A DNA stretch of 39,754 nt from a virus: positions 1 to 39,754 of IMG/VR virus record IMGVR_UViG_3300022602_002313; one strand, given 5' to 3'. Below are positions 1 through 8,118 of the stretch, piece by piece. The translations under genes and the position numbers were made by a program. Every line of letters starts with the position of its first letter. The stretch's first letter is position 1. A model generated the notes under the pieces. That model searched no databases, was not told where the DNA came from, and saw nothing but the letters and a program-made list of their open reading frames with translations.

Positions 1-231
1 TGGAAAATGACTAATAATCAAATCCAGTGCTTCAATAGTACGCATGTTGATTACTATATCCTCAGGATGCAACCAATAGCCATCTGGGTTAGCTTCTGTC
101 TTTGGATTTTTCTTCCATTGCTTGATTTCTTTCTTAAGATACGCACGATAGTCTTTTAAATTAAGACTAGTAATACGATCCGCAGTTTCGCCATCAATCC
201 ACTGATAAGGTTTATGTTTAGCTTTACTCAT
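1..231 (-). CDS. Hypothetical phage protein, C-terminus cut by the window edge
   Basis: Reading the minus strand from the ATG at 231 gives an open frame of 77 codons running off the left edge. It begins MSKAKHKPYQW and is rich in Lys, Trp and acidic residues, with no membrane segment or recognisable motif. The next gene upstream ends in an ATGA overlap with this start, which supports the start and translational coupling. Function is unknown. It is too short to appear as a complete ORF because its stop lies outside the window. Confidence 0.7.
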   Translation of the reverse strand, partial: MSKAKHKPYQWIDGETADRITSLNLKDYRAYLKKEIKQWKKNPKTEANPDGYWLHPEDIVINMRTIEALDLIISHFP

Positions 232-425
232 AGTTCTGCCTGTGCTTTAGTTAAGGGTGTTTCTAAATCAAATGTATCTTCTTCGGGCAAATGTGCTACA
301 GTATTCATTTCTTTCAACTTGCGTAGCATAAACAATCTGAATGAATCTTCAGTCAAGTCCATAACATCTACAGTTGCCCAGCGACTGTCACTAGTCTTAG
401 CTCTTACAAATACTCCGCTTTTCAT
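228..425 (-). CDS. Small hypothetical phage protein (65 aa)
   Basis: A 65-residue charged, soluble protein starting MKSGVFVRAK. It overlaps the next upstream gene by 4 bp (start at 425, upstream stop at 422) and overlaps the downstream gene start by ATGA at 228-231, so three genes form a tightly coupled minus-strand operon. No motif is recognised. The overlapping plus-strand frame at 214-501 is treated as a shadow because it breaks this operon architecture. Confidence 0.7.
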   Translation of the reverse strand: MKSGVFVRAKTSDSRWATVDVMDLTEDSFRLFMLRKLKEMNTVAHLPEEDTFDLETPLTKAQAEL

Positions 426-1102
426 TGTACTGCCTTTACAAAGTTTAATCTTGTTTCGTCATTACCGTGTTTCCAATGTTTGCCCTGAGCTTTTACTTTA
501 GCTTTGACAATTACACAAGGACCACGAATTAATTCTTTTTGGCTCATCCAGCTGGCCATTTTATTGTTTATTATAGCACACACATTCCAGCCGTCAAAGT
601 TCTTTGACTTGATTACTTCAAGTATTTCACAATCTAAGTCAATCAGTCTATCACCCTCACTACCCAGGAATCCGTCTTCAACTGCTTTAGAAGCTTTCTT
701 AACTTCATTGTGCATCTTGTCTTTGGCTTGTACGCTAGGCAAACAGGCTATCCAACCAAATTCATTTTCTTTAATAGTATCACTGCCCAACAAACTATTA
801 ACTTTGGTTAGGAACTCGTTCTCACCTTCGATGGCCACAAACACTAGACGCTTGTAATACTTTTGTATTTCCTCTGCACGAGCAACATCTTCAGGTTCAA
901 TTTTAAGTATCTTAGTGTCGGGTATGACCATCTTGCTGTCTAACGTATAAAGCATTAGAGTTTTATTAGCCTGTTTAGTATACATGAATGCACCATCGTT
1001 GGCATAAACAGCCTCAGGTACTTTAAGGTACTCACCGTTAATTCTTTGTGCGGCACAAGCCAATTCTAATACTTGTTTGGTTGGGAATACTTTTGTCTCC
1101 AT
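422..1102 (-). CDS. Hypothetical phage protein (226 aa)
   Basis: A 226-residue soluble protein with mixed alpha/beta composition and many Lys and Glu residues. There is no signal peptide and no cysteine cluster. The C-terminal half (about residues 160-226) contains a short-strand pattern ending in a basic KAKVKAQGKHWKHGND stretch that could bind nucleic acid, but this is only an impression. A purine-rich AGAGC lies about 8 nt before the ATG. It is first in a three-gene coupled operon with the two small downstream genes. I do not recognise the family. Confidence 0.65.
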   Translation of the reverse strand: METKVFPTKQVLELACAAQRINGEYLKVPEAVYANDGAFMYTKQANKTLMLYTLDSKMVIPDTKILKIEPEDVARAEEIQKYYKRLVFVAIEGENEFLTKVNSLLGSDTIKENEFGWIACLPSVQAKDKMHNEVKKASKAVEDGFLGSEGDRLIDLDCEILEVIKSKNFDGWNVCAIINNKMASWMSQKELIRGPCVIVKAKVKAQGKHWKHGNDETRLNFVKAVQ

Positions 1103-1136
1103 GTCAACTTGCTCTAAAAGTTAATATACAAGTATT

Positions 1137-1799
1137 TTACATGAAAATGTATCGTTTGTCAACCGTTTCTAAATGTTTAAGTATCTTTTTGGACATACGT
1201 TTGACTATAGTATTAAGTCCAAAATAACTAATGTATGCACGTAGGACTGGGCTAGAATAAACGGGTCCTGTTCTCATTTTGGACATAATTGTAATTCTGC
1301 CCAAATTGCGTCGAGCTCGTTGTACGTCCATTGCTCGAAGTAGTTCGATAGTAATACTTAATGCGTAAGCATCTATCTCATCGTTATCGGACAAATATTC
1401 TTCATATGGAGAGTGTGGCGGAGATGGATAGTCTCTAAAGTCTCTACGCATACTTTGATATTGGTGACGGAACTCGTGTGCTACTGCATCGTAAATTTCT
1501 ATGAGAAAATTAGTTATTTGAAATTCGCCAAATGATTCAGTGCCTATTAAATTATGATGCACCACAACTTCCATTGGTGTTTCTCCGTGAGCATCATTTT
1601 CACTGTCATAGTAAGCCATGACATAAAATTTATCTATGTCTAAATCTTTTTCTCTTTTGGTTTTTATTGATATGTCAAAATTGTGACGTTTAAATGATCT
1701 GCGTGTTTGCAGTATGATTTTTTTAAATGATGTAGGCTTTTCGCACTTTTCTCGAACTTCCTTACAGACATTATTAATACGTTCGAGAATTATGTTCAT
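1137..1799 (-). CDS. Putative zincin-type metalloprotease (HExxH protein, 220 aa)
   Basis: The protein contains HEFRH at residues 108-112, the HExxH signature of zinc metallopeptidases, inside a predicted helix (AVAHEFRHQYQ). About 30 residues later SDNDEIDAYA supplies a candidate third ligand, Glu141. Such short SprT/zincin-like proteins occur in T4-like marine phages, usually without known substrate. The start at 1799 lies just after the infA stop at 1803, so the two are likely co-transcribed. There is no signal peptide, so it would act in the host cytoplasm. Protease activity is inferred from the motif only. Confidence 0.6.
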   Translation of the reverse strand: MNIILERINNVCKEVREKCEKPTSFKKIILQTRRSFKRHNFDISIKTKREKDLDIDKFYVMAYYDSENDAHGETPMEVVVHHNLIGTESFGEFQITNFLIEIYDAVAHEFRHQYQSMRRDFRDYPSPPHSPYEEYLSDNDEIDAYALSITIELLRAMDVQRARRNLGRITIMSKMRTGPVYSSPVLRAYISYFGLNTIVKRMSKKILKHLETVDKRYIFM

Positions 1800-1802
1800 A
1801 TG

Positions 1803-2021
1803 TTACAACCTATAAGTTACTCTACCTTTGGTTAGATCATAAGGACTGACTTCTAACCTAACACTATCACCTAGGATAATGCGTATCTTGTTTTGTTTCA
1901 ATTTACCACCCATATAACATAGTAGCAAGTTAGGCATATTTTCAACCTTAACTCTAAACATGTTACCCGGTAATACTTCGTCTACTGTGCCTGTTAATTC
2001 TAGTATATCGTCTTTAGCCAT
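1803..2021 (-). CDS. infA: Translation initiation factor IF-1, phage-encoded
   Basis: The 72-residue product begins MAKDDILELTGTVDEVLPG and ends SPYDLTKGRVTYRL. Along its length it follows bacterial IF-1: MAK start, GTV-x-E-x-LP, MFRVKVEN, GK-x-K-x-N-x-IRI, GD-x-V, and the SPYDL-TKGR-V terminus, a one-domain S1/OB fold that binds the 30S A site. The frame is open 11 codons further upstream, but the family boundary and the overlap with the upstream gene (ATGGCTAA) support the ATG at 2021. Cellular IF-1 is normally chromosomal; a copy in a phage operon next to a MazE-like gene suggests control of host translation initiation. The identification is strong, the role is inference. Confidence 0.93.
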   Translation of the reverse strand: MAKDDILELTGTVDEVLPGNMFRVKVENMPNLLLCYMGGKLKQNKIRIILGDSVRLEVSPYDLTKGRVTYRL

Positions 2022-2184
2022 TTTTTGCTTTCGATATGGACCAGGTGCCGTCACCGTTATCTGTCCATTCGAGTGTATCTCCTTCTTTCCATCCTTGTAA
2101 GTCTAACAGTTCTTGTGGCAATGGCAGTACTACGTCTCCGCTACCGTCATCTGCTTCTTCAACTGTTACTGTCCATTTTGTCAT
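2014..2184 (-). CDS. MazE/SpoVT-AbrB-like small phage protein (56 aa)
   Basis: A 56-residue protein starting MTKWTVTVEE, with the sequence VLPLPQELLDLQGWKEGDTLEW typical of AbrB/MazE swapped-hairpin domains (about residues 18-40), followed by DNGDGTWSI. Similar short proteins are common in marine T4-like phages. The gene is missed by a length cutoff but is framed by a TGTAAATA octamer five bases before its ATG and by an 8-bp overlap with infA. No toxin partner is adjacent, so it may be a stand-alone DNA-binding or modulatory protein. Confidence 0.8.
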   Translation of the reverse strand: MTKWTVTVEEADDGSGDVVLPLPQELLDLQGWKEGDTLEWTDNGDGTWSISKAKNG

Positions 2185-2189
2185 GCTAG

Positions 2190-2197
2190 TATTTACA
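2190..2197 (-). promoter_or_regulatory. Candidate T4-type late promoter octamer before the MazE-like gene
   Basis: The minus strand reads TGTAAATA, one or two changes from the T4 late consensus TATAAATA. Only five bases separate it from the ATG at 2184, so a T4-like start site would fall on or next to the start codon. It would drive the MazE-like gene and infA. Confidence 0.4.
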
Positions 2198-2204
2198 CCT
2201 TTAA

Positions 2205-2600
2205 TTAATCATCTTCCCAAGGAACAGGAAACCAGCCCAAACGGTTAAAGTCGGCTAGTACTTCACCAGTAATAACACCTTCTGAAACATATCCGTTTTT
2301 GGTAAAGTAATCGTCATCCTCTTTACCGTCAAAACTCAAACCGCCTCTAATGCCAGAACAGTACCAATCCATGTAGTCTCCGCCCTTGCCCTGCCAATCG
2401 GCAACTAACCCGCCAGCACTACGCCAACTACAACTCCAAAGGTCCTTGTTGGGGTCTTGTCTTAGTGCAGGAAAAGTTTCTCTGGGGCACCAACGCATAT
2501 TACAAAATGCCGCGTAGACATTTTGAGCATAGTCATCACGAGTCCTAATTTTATTTAGGATCTCAGCATCCTGCAAAATGTCTTGTTCTAAATCTCGCAT
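2205..2600 (-). CDS. Hypothetical phage protein, Trp/Cys-rich (131 aa)
   Basis: The preferred ATG at 2600 gives MRDLEQDILQ and lies just past the stop of the upstream secreted protein gene. The open frame continues to 2645 (ATG) and 2654 (TTG), which would overlap that gene by 40-50 bp. The product has clustered aromatic and cysteine residues (CNMRWCPRE, WSCSWR, WYCSG) and an acidic tail, and no family I recognise. No signal peptide is visible from the chosen start. Position suggests partnership with the upstream HExxH protein. Confidence 0.6.
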   Translation of the reverse strand: MRDLEQDILQDAEILNKIRTRDDYAQNVYAAFCNMRWCPRETFPALRQDPNKDLWSCSWRSAGGLVADWQGKGGDYMDWYCSGIRGGLSFDGKEDDDYFTKNGYVSEGVITGEVLADFNRLGWFPVPWEDD

Positions 2601-2601
2601 A

Positions 2602-2937
2602 TTAATAACTGTGCCAGCTTCCTTGAAAGCAATGACGCATTTCATGTCCAACAACTGCTAGGTTAGATGTAGTACCTGTAATAATTGTACAAATAGTAGT
2701 ATCGCCTACTTGATCATGAAATGAGCAAGCATACATACTTGTGTCACCAAATCCGCCTAATCCTCTACGATTACTTTCGGCATTACAGGCTTTGTCAACA
2801 TCATCTGCTGTGCGCCAAGTGATAGTAGATTTATTAGCTATCCTTTTGGTTGCATCAAATGATTTAAATGGCTCATCGTGATACTCCGCATGAACAACAG
2901 ACGTAACTAACAGTAACATAAAAAATATCTTCTTCAT
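2602..2937 (-). CDS. Secreted or periplasmic HExxH protein (111 aa)
   Basis: Residues 1-17 form a clear Sec signal peptide (MKKIFFMLLLVTSVVHA, likely cut after HA). The mature part carries HEMRH at residues 98-102 in VVGHEMRHCFQG, an HExxH zinc-binding signature, with His109 close behind as a possible further ligand. Four cysteines in the mature chain fit an exported protein with disulfides. A purine-rich ribosome site (AAGAGGC) precedes the ATG. Proteins of this size with GHE-x-RHC are seen in phages and bacteria, and the substrate is not known. A role in the host envelope is inferred. Confidence 0.65.
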   Translation of the reverse strand: MKKIFFMLLLVTSVVHAEYHDEPFKSFDATKRIANKSTITWRTADDVDKACNAESNRRGLGGFGDTSMYACSFHDQVGDTTICTIITGTTSNLAVVGHEMRHCFQGSWHSY

Positions 2938-2966
2938 CTTTGCCTCTTTTTGCCTAAGTTAATAAA

Positions 2967-3078
2967 TGGTGTGGACGGGAAGATTCGAACTTCCAAAGGC
3001 AGTCTAAGACCAAGCCCCGTTCCCTCCGTTCGGCTTTCGCTTACTAGGAGGAGGTTTACCAGTTACACTCACGTCCAC
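2967..3078 (-). tRNA. Oversized tRNA-like gene, anticodon not assignable
   Basis: The minus strand has a perfect 7-bp acceptor stem (GTGGACG at 3078-3072 with CGTCCAC at 2977-2971), then A-CCA encoded at 2970-2967. It also has a perfect T arm (GGAAG, loop TTCGAAT, CTTCC) and a D-loop GG. The body is about 108 nt instead of 72-90. The extra length lies between D arm and T arm: a CCTCC/GGAGG helix closing a loop of 19-22 nt, then a hairpin with GTC-TTA-GAC that resembles a class II variable arm. I could not place a normal 7-nt anticodon loop. It may be an interrupted tRNA, a degenerate class II tRNA or a tRNA mimic. Confidence 0.6.
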
Positions 3079-3098
3079 GTAACTATTGTAACACCGTG

Positions 3099-3106
3099 TG
3101 TAAATA
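3099..3106 (+). promoter_or_regulatory. Candidate T4-type late promoter octamer at the start of the rSAM cassette
   Basis: TGTAAATA sits directly before the ATG at 3107 and six bases before the in-frame ATG at 3113. No Shine-Dalgarno sequence precedes either. If used, the transcript would start at about the second ATG and be leaderless. Confidence 0.4.
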
Positions 3107-4072
3107 ATGTCAATGAACTTTAACACTATACCATTCCAAAATGTTGTTTCGTTTGGACAACAAACAATGCTAGATCGTCCTTTATTTAACGTAAGTTGGA
3201 TATTGGGACGCTTTTGTAACTATAACTGTAGCTACTGCTGGCCTTATGCTCGTAGTGACAAAATGGACTACCAGCCATTTGAAGTGTACATTCGAGCAAT
3301 AGACGAAATTAAACGGCAAGCTCGCCAAAACGGATTTACCCAATTCCACTGGAGTTTCAGCGGAGGTGAGCCAACTGCTTACAAACAACTGCCCGAACTA
3401 ATAAAATATTTAGACGAAACAGAAAGTCCGTACCAAAGCATCCACATGACAACTAATTTGAGTCCTGGATCTAAATGGTGGAACAATTGGTGTAACATTA
3501 CGTTGCCCTTACAACGTAAAAGCATTACAGCCAGCTTTCATGCAGAGTTTGCCAAGGAGCAAGAGTTTGGCGACAAGTGCTTACAGTTAATGTACGAAAG
3601 TGTACACGTAACAGTTAACCAAGTTATGGTTCCAGAAAAGTTTTTTGAAACCCTAGAACGCTGTGAACGACTACGTGCTCGTGGAATCAATGTAACGCTC
3701 AAGCCGCAAAGTAATGATAGTGCTACAGCTATAGTAGATGGCTATACTCCTGAAATGATTGCTATAATGCAAAATGACTTTGAGCAACAAGAGGGATATC
3801 AAATTAGACTAACAGATGGCGACAAAGATTATTATGTAGATCAAGCAGAAAGATTTAACGCATTGGGGTTTAACTCATTTACCAATTGGACTTGTAATGC
3901 AGGATATCAGAGTGTTATAATAAGAGGTAATGAAGTCAAACGTGCATATAGCTGTCACGAAGCACCGTTGGGGACGATAGAAAAATTTACTTTGTTTTCC
4001 GCCCCACAAAAATGTATAACTGCTAGGTGCGTTAGTTCGGCTGATAGCAAAATACCAAAATGTATAAAATAG
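3107..4072 (+). CDS. Radical SAM protein with C-terminal auxiliary-cluster region
   Basis: The canonical CX3CX2C cluster motif is CNYNCSYC (Cys37, 41, 44), followed by SFSGGEPT (GGEP at 86-89), which binds the SAM amino group. The C-terminal part holds WTCNAG (Cys263), Cys283, Cys303, Cys308 and Cys319, matching in spacing the tails of the rSAM proteins at 8115 and 9132, so a second Fe-S cluster is likely. The three form one paralogous family sharing W-x(5)-CN-x-x-C-x-YC. The start could be 3107 or the in-frame ATG at 3113. It opens the plus-strand cassette; its stop overlaps the next gene by 13 bp. Substrate unknown. Confidence 0.85.
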   Translation: MSMNFNTIPFQNVVSFGQQTMLDRPLFNVSWILGRFCNYNCSYCWPYARSDKMDYQPFEVYIRAIDEIKRQARQNGFTQFHWSFSGGEPTAYKQLPELIKYLDETESPYQSIHMTTNLSPGSKWWNNWCNITLPLQRKSITASFHAEFAKEQEFGDKCLQLMYESVHVTVNQVMVPEKFFETLERCERLRARGINVTLKPQSNDSATAIVDGYTPEMIAIMQNDFEQQEGYQIRLTDGDKDYYVDQAERFNALGFNSFTNWTCNAGYQSVIIRGNEVKRAYSCHEAPLGTIEKFTLFSAPQKCITARCVSSADSKIPKCIK

Positions 4073-5040
4073 AAGATATAAGAGATATTCATTTAGAACT
4101 AACTAGCAAGTGTCAAGCACGTTGTCCTATGTGCCCAAGGCGCCTCAACGGCGGTCCTATGAATCCTTTGTTCGATCCAACTGAGATAGATTTAGTAACA
4201 TTCAAGACTTGGTTCAAACCAGAATTTATACAACAACTTAATAAATTGTTTATGTGCGGTAATTTAGGCGATCCTATTATTGCAGAAGATTGTTTAGAAA
4301 TATTTCAGTACCTTAGAGAAACAAATCCTAACATGCAACTGACCATGCATACCAATGGCAGTGCTAGAAATGTTGATTGGTGGAAGGCACTAGCCGAGTG
4401 CGGAGTTAAAGTTACATTTGGTATCGATGGTTTAGAAGATACACATAAGCTATATCGTGTAAGCACAGATTGGCATAAGATTATAAAAAACGCTTGGGCA
4501 TTTATACAAGCAGGTGGTGAAGCTGAATGGCACATGTTAGTGTTCAAACATAACGAACATCAAATTGAAGAGTGTCGTGCTATAGCAACAGAAATGAAAT
4601 TTAAAAATTTTCAAGTTAAACATACTTCAAGATTTGTAGAAGATAAACTTCATGTGTTAGATGATGCGGGAAGAACTACGCACATACTGTATCCTACAGA
4701 AACTAGCAAAGCCATAGTTAATAAAGTTAAAGATAATATAAATTCTACTAAGATTAACTGTAAGGCTGTGCAACATAAACAAATGTACATTGCCGCAGAC
4801 GGTACTGTAAACCCTTGCTGTTGGTTAGACTTTAGTTGGCAATTACCTAATCAATCAAGTCGAGTAGACTATATGGATGCTGTTGGGATATTTCCTAACT
4901 TGCACAAGGACTCGTTAGAAAATATATTCTCTTCAGGACACTTTAAACAAATTGAAGATACTTGGGCACACAAGCCTTTGTTAGAATGTTCACGCCAATG
5001 CGGCAAGTTTGATAAACTAGGAGAACAGTTTGTTAATTGA
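4060..5040 (+). CDS. Radical SAM/SPASM-type protein
   Basis: CQARCPMC at residues 18-25 gives the CX3CX2C motif within LELTSKCQARCPMCPRR, a form typical of MoaA/PqqE-like SPASM enzymes. The C-terminal third has INCKA, NPCCW and LECSRQC, Cys groups expected for auxiliary cluster binding. It is closely similar in layout to the gene at 5622 (same Cys positions, shared FKHNEHQ segment), so they are likely duplicates. The methyltransferase-like gene lies between them. SPASM enzymes often modify peptides, but also sugars and other small molecules; the substrate is unknown here. Confidence 0.85.
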   Translation: MYKIEDIRDIHLELTSKCQARCPMCPRRLNGGPMNPLFDPTEIDLVTFKTWFKPEFIQQLNKLFMCGNLGDPIIAEDCLEIFQYLRETNPNMQLTMHTNGSARNVDWWKALAECGVKVTFGIDGLEDTHKLYRVSTDWHKIIKNAWAFIQAGGEAEWHMLVFKHNEHQIEECRAIATEMKFKNFQVKHTSRFVEDKLHVLDDAGRTTHILYPTETSKAIVNKVKDNINSTKINCKAVQHKQMYIAADGTVNPCCWLDFSWQLPNQSSRVDYMDAVGIFPNLHKDSLENIFSSGHFKQIEDTWAHKPLLECSRQCGKFDKLGEQFVN

Positions 5041-5629
5041 TACTGAACATCTGCACTATTGGATGCAGGCCATCCGCAATAGTGAAAATCCTATGCGAAC
5101 TATGGATGCCTTTTGGAGTGGACAACTAAAAAGCAAAGAGTGGTTAATTACATCATTAGCTATGCATTGCCCTGATGGTCCATACTCAATTGACATACAC
5201 GGCGGCTGGGTTGGTGTACTAGCCAGTATGTTATTTCAAAGTTCTATTCCTGTTAAGCATATTCGAAGTATTGATATTGATCATACCTGCGAAGACATTG
5301 CAACTATGATGAACAAAGGTGAAGAGATTGCAGGTAAGTTTCGTGCTGTAACATCAGACATGTGTACTATTCGCAGTGACGCTGACGTTATTATCAATAC
5401 CAGTTGTGAACATATTACACAAGATCAATACGACTTATGGCTAAGTGGACATCCGCAAAATAGTTTAATTGTTCTACAAAGTAACAACTATAACATACCA
5501 GAACATATTAGAATTGCTAATAGCTTAGAAGAATTCAAAGAACAAAGCCAACTTAAGGTTTTGTATGCTGACGAATTGCAATTACCGTTGTATAATCGTT
5601 ATATGATAATAGGTTCAAAATATGCTTAA
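5030..5629 (+). CDS. Methyltransferase-like protein with a TTG start
   Basis: The central region resembles a Rossmann SAM-binding fold: SIDIHGGWVGVLASML (residues 53-68) as motif I, then RSIDID (79-84) as the acidic end of strand 2, and DVIINTSCEHI as motif IV. At 199 aa it is short for a class I methyltransferase and lacks a clear substrate domain. The start is TTG at 5030, six bases after AGGAG, a strong ribosome site; the first internal ATG would remove the N-terminus. It overlaps the upstream rSAM gene by 11 bp and the next by 8 bp. A nicotianamine-synthase-like or other SAM-using activity is possible. Confidence 0.6.
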   Translation: MLIDTEHLHYWMQAIRNSENPMRTMDAFWSGQLKSKEWLITSLAMHCPDGPYSIDIHGGWVGVLASMLFQSSIPVKHIRSIDIDHTCEDIATMMNKGEEIAGKFRAVTSDMCTIRSDADVIINTSCEHITQDQYDLWLSGHPQNSLIVLQSNNYNIPEHIRIANSLEEFKEQSQLKVLYADELQLPLYNRYMIIGSKYA

Positions 5630-6707
5630 ATTTAATGAACTTAAAAGTATACAAATAGAGATTAGCAATAGGTGTCAAGCTTCATGCCCTATGTGCCCAC
5701 GTAATATACACGGTGGTATAGAAAATCCATTATTACCTATTAATGAATGGTCGTTAGATGATTTTAAAAAAATATTTACTACAGATATCTTAGCACAACT
5801 TGAACTAATTGATTTTTGCGGTAACTTCGGTGACCCATTAATGAACAGCGATCTTGTTAGTATGTGCGAGTATGTTAAAGTTAATGCGCCAAACATTAAA
5901 GTTGTTATACACACTAATGGAAGTTTAAAATCTACAGCATGGTGGAAAAGTTTATATCACGCATTGCCCGAGAATCATATTGTAGCATTTGCATTAGACG
6001 GACTAGAAGATACACACAGTCTTTATCGAATTGGTACTAACTATAATTTAATTATAAAGAACGCTAAAACATTTATTGACGAAGGTGGATCGGCTGAATG
6101 GGTATTCATTAGATTCAAACATAACGAACATCAAGTTAGTCAAGTAGAATTTTTATCTAACAGTTTAGGGTTTAAAAAATTTACAGTAAAAAATAGCAAA
6201 CGTTTTGCAAAACCCTTTCCTGTAGTTGATAGCACTGGAAAATTTTTATACAATATTGAGCAAACATCTGATAGCGTTATTAAGTTTGTAAGTAAATCAG
6301 ATGTAGCAGGACACCAAAATTGGCCTGATGCAGATAAGATTAACTGTATGGCGATTGCAAATAAAGATTTGTATATAGATGCACATTATCAACTAAGCCC
6401 TTGCTGTATGATTGGAGCATTCCTTTATACAAACTATGATGTAGATTTATATAAATCATATAACTTGTTTCAAAAAGATTCTATAGTTGAAGAAGGTGCA
6501 AAGGTTCAAGAACAAGTCTTAGGGTTTCCAAGATTTAATGTATTAGAATTAGGATTGCAAAACATTGTCAACACTGAACAATGGCAAACAATGTGGCAAC
6601 AAAAATGGAAAGACAAATCTAGTTCAACTTGTATAATAATGTGTGGCCCTCATAGTCCTTACATAAGTATAGATGATCAAAAAATTAAGATGATAAACAA
6701 TGAATAA
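5622..6707 (+). CDS. Radical SAM/SPASM-type protein, paralogue of the 4060 gene
   Basis: CQASCPMC at residues 18-25, in IEISNRCQASCPMCPRNIHGG, gives the rSAM motif at exactly the positions used in the paralogue at 4060. Both share ALDGLEDTHSLYR/GIDGLEDTHKLYR and FKHNEHQ blocks. C-terminal cysteines in INCMAI, SPCCMI and TCIIMC indicate auxiliary clusters. At 361 aa it is about 35 residues longer than its sister, mostly near the C-terminus. The ATG overlaps the previous stop as ATGCTTAA. The pair may act in sequence on one substrate or form a heterodimer; both are inference. Confidence 0.85.
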   Translation: MLKFNELKSIQIEISNRCQASCPMCPRNIHGGIENPLLPINEWSLDDFKKIFTTDILAQLELIDFCGNFGDPLMNSDLVSMCEYVKVNAPNIKVVIHTNGSLKSTAWWKSLYHALPENHIVAFALDGLEDTHSLYRIGTNYNLIIKNAKTFIDEGGSAEWVFIRFKHNEHQVSQVEFLSNSLGFKKFTVKNSKRFAKPFPVVDSTGKFLYNIEQTSDSVIKFVSKSDVAGHQNWPDADKINCMAIANKDLYIDAHYQLSPCCMIGAFLYTNYDVDLYKSYNLFQKDSIVEEGAKVQEQVLGFPRFNVLELGLQNIVNTEQWQTMWQQKWKDKSSSTCIIMCGPHSPYISIDDQKIKMINNE

Positions 6708-8118
6708 AGTATTTTGGATACAACCAGAAGAGACACAGTTAGGTAATTGGCAAAGACAAATTACTGAAGTGTCTGGCAGTCCTAGTTTTTGTGTATTACC
6801 TTGGATACATCTGGCAACTCGCCCAAACGGCGATATGCGTATATGCTGTGTTGCAAATGCATCAGGTGCTGACACTGGCGACTATACTGTTGGCTTAGTT
6901 AAAATGGAAGACGGTAAGCCAGCTAACTTTTCACATGACTTGCCTACACAAGCATTTAACAATGACTATATGAAGTCAGTGCGTAAAACTATGCTAGCAG
7001 GAGAAGTACCTGCCAGTTGTGTTAAGTGTTATGAAGAAGAAGCAGAAGGTATCGCTAGTAAACGTATTTGGGAAACTGGTACTTGGTACTTAAATGAAAA
7101 GATTGATATTAAAGAACTAATTGCTGAAACAGAATTAGACGGATCAGTTCCTTACAAATTACAATACTTAGACTTACGATTAGGGCATACTTGTAATTTA
7201 AAATGTATCATGTGTAGTCCGCATGATTCAAGTATGTGGGTGCCAGAACATAAAAAAGTGTTTCCTATATTCACTAGCCCATTAATCAAAAAACAAATGA
7301 GCTGGGAAGCAACTGATTTTAATAACAAGTGGCATGAGAACCCAGAGTTCTGGAAAGAAGTTTACGATCAAATTCCTAATATCAAACAATTATACTTTGC
7401 AGGTGGTGAGCCATTACTAATCAAAGAGCATAAAGTATTCCTGCTAGAAATTATCAAGCGTGGGTATGCTGGACAGATTAGTCTACGCTACAACACTAAT
7501 GGCATATTAGTCAATGATGAAATTATTGAAATATGGAGCCAGTTCCGTAAAGTTAAAGTAGGTGTTAGCCTAGACGGTATTGGTCCACGTGGCGAGTACA
7601 TACGTTATCCATTAGATTGGAAAGTTGTAGAGGAGAATCTAATTAAACTAGACAATGCTCCAGACAACATACAAACTAACATTGCTATGGCTGTACAAAT
7701 CTTAAACATCAAACACGTTCCAGATTTTATTAAATGGAAAGTGCGTATGAACTTTAAGAAAGTTAACTTTGATAAAAATGCCGCTGGACAAATTATGGGT
7801 GGTGGATTAGTAGGTGTACACTTACTATGGATACCTACATGGCTAAGTCTACGTGTACTGCCTAAAGAAGATAAACAAGAAGTACGTCAATTATTTGCAG
7901 AACTGCAAGAATGGTTATGGAAAAATTACACACAGGACAAGGAGTTCTGGGAAGTTAATCCGTACGGATGGAAACGTTGGGAAGGCATCTTAGATTGGAT
8001 GGACAAAGAGGACCACACTAATTTATTACCAGACTTTAAGGATTACATTACTACAATGGATACCCAACGCAGTACAGATTTTAAAACAACATTTCCAGAG
8101 TTGGCACACTTACTATGA
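6700..8118 (+). CDS. Twitch-domain radical SAM protein (472 aa)
   Basis: An N-terminal cysteine region comes first: FCVLPW (Cys31), RICCVA (Cys49, 50) and CVKCYEE (Cys107, 110). The rSAM core follows with CNLKCIMC at residues 165-172 and FAGGEPL. This N-terminal SPASM/twitch cluster before the TIM barrel is the architecture of phage and bacterial 'twitch domain-containing radical SAM' proteins, of unknown function. Its paralogue is at 10815 on the other strand with the same order. The C-terminus ends FPELAHLL, like PEFKLYV in the paralogue. Coupled to both neighbours by overlapping ends. Confidence 0.88.
   Translation: MNKVFWIQPEETQLGNWQRQITEVSGSPSFCVLPWIHLATRPNGDMRICCVANASGADTGDYTVGLVKMEDGKPANFSHDLPTQAFNNDYMKSVRKTMLAGEVPASCVKCYEEEAEGIASKRIWETGTWYLNEKIDIKELIAETELDGSVPYKLQYLDLRLGHTCNLKCIMCSPHDSSMWVPEHKKVFPIFTSPLIKKQMSWEATDFNNKWHENPEFWKEVYDQIPNIKQLYFAGGEPLLIKEHKVFLLEIIKRGYAGQISLRYNTNGILVNDEIIEIWSQFRKVKVGVSLDGIGPRGEYIRYPLDWKVVEENLIKLDNAPDNIQTNIAMAVQILNIKHVPDFIKWKVRMNFKKVNFDKNAAGQIMGGGLVGVHLLWIPTWLSLRVLPKEDKQEVRQLFAELQEWLWKNYTQDKEFWEVNPYGWKRWEGILDWMDKEDHTNLLPDFKDYITTMDTQRSTDFKTTFPELAHLL

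Noticed and set aside
2967-3078. Group I intron in the tRNA-like gene
   Set aside because: The extra sequence is only 20-35 nt, far below group I intron size.
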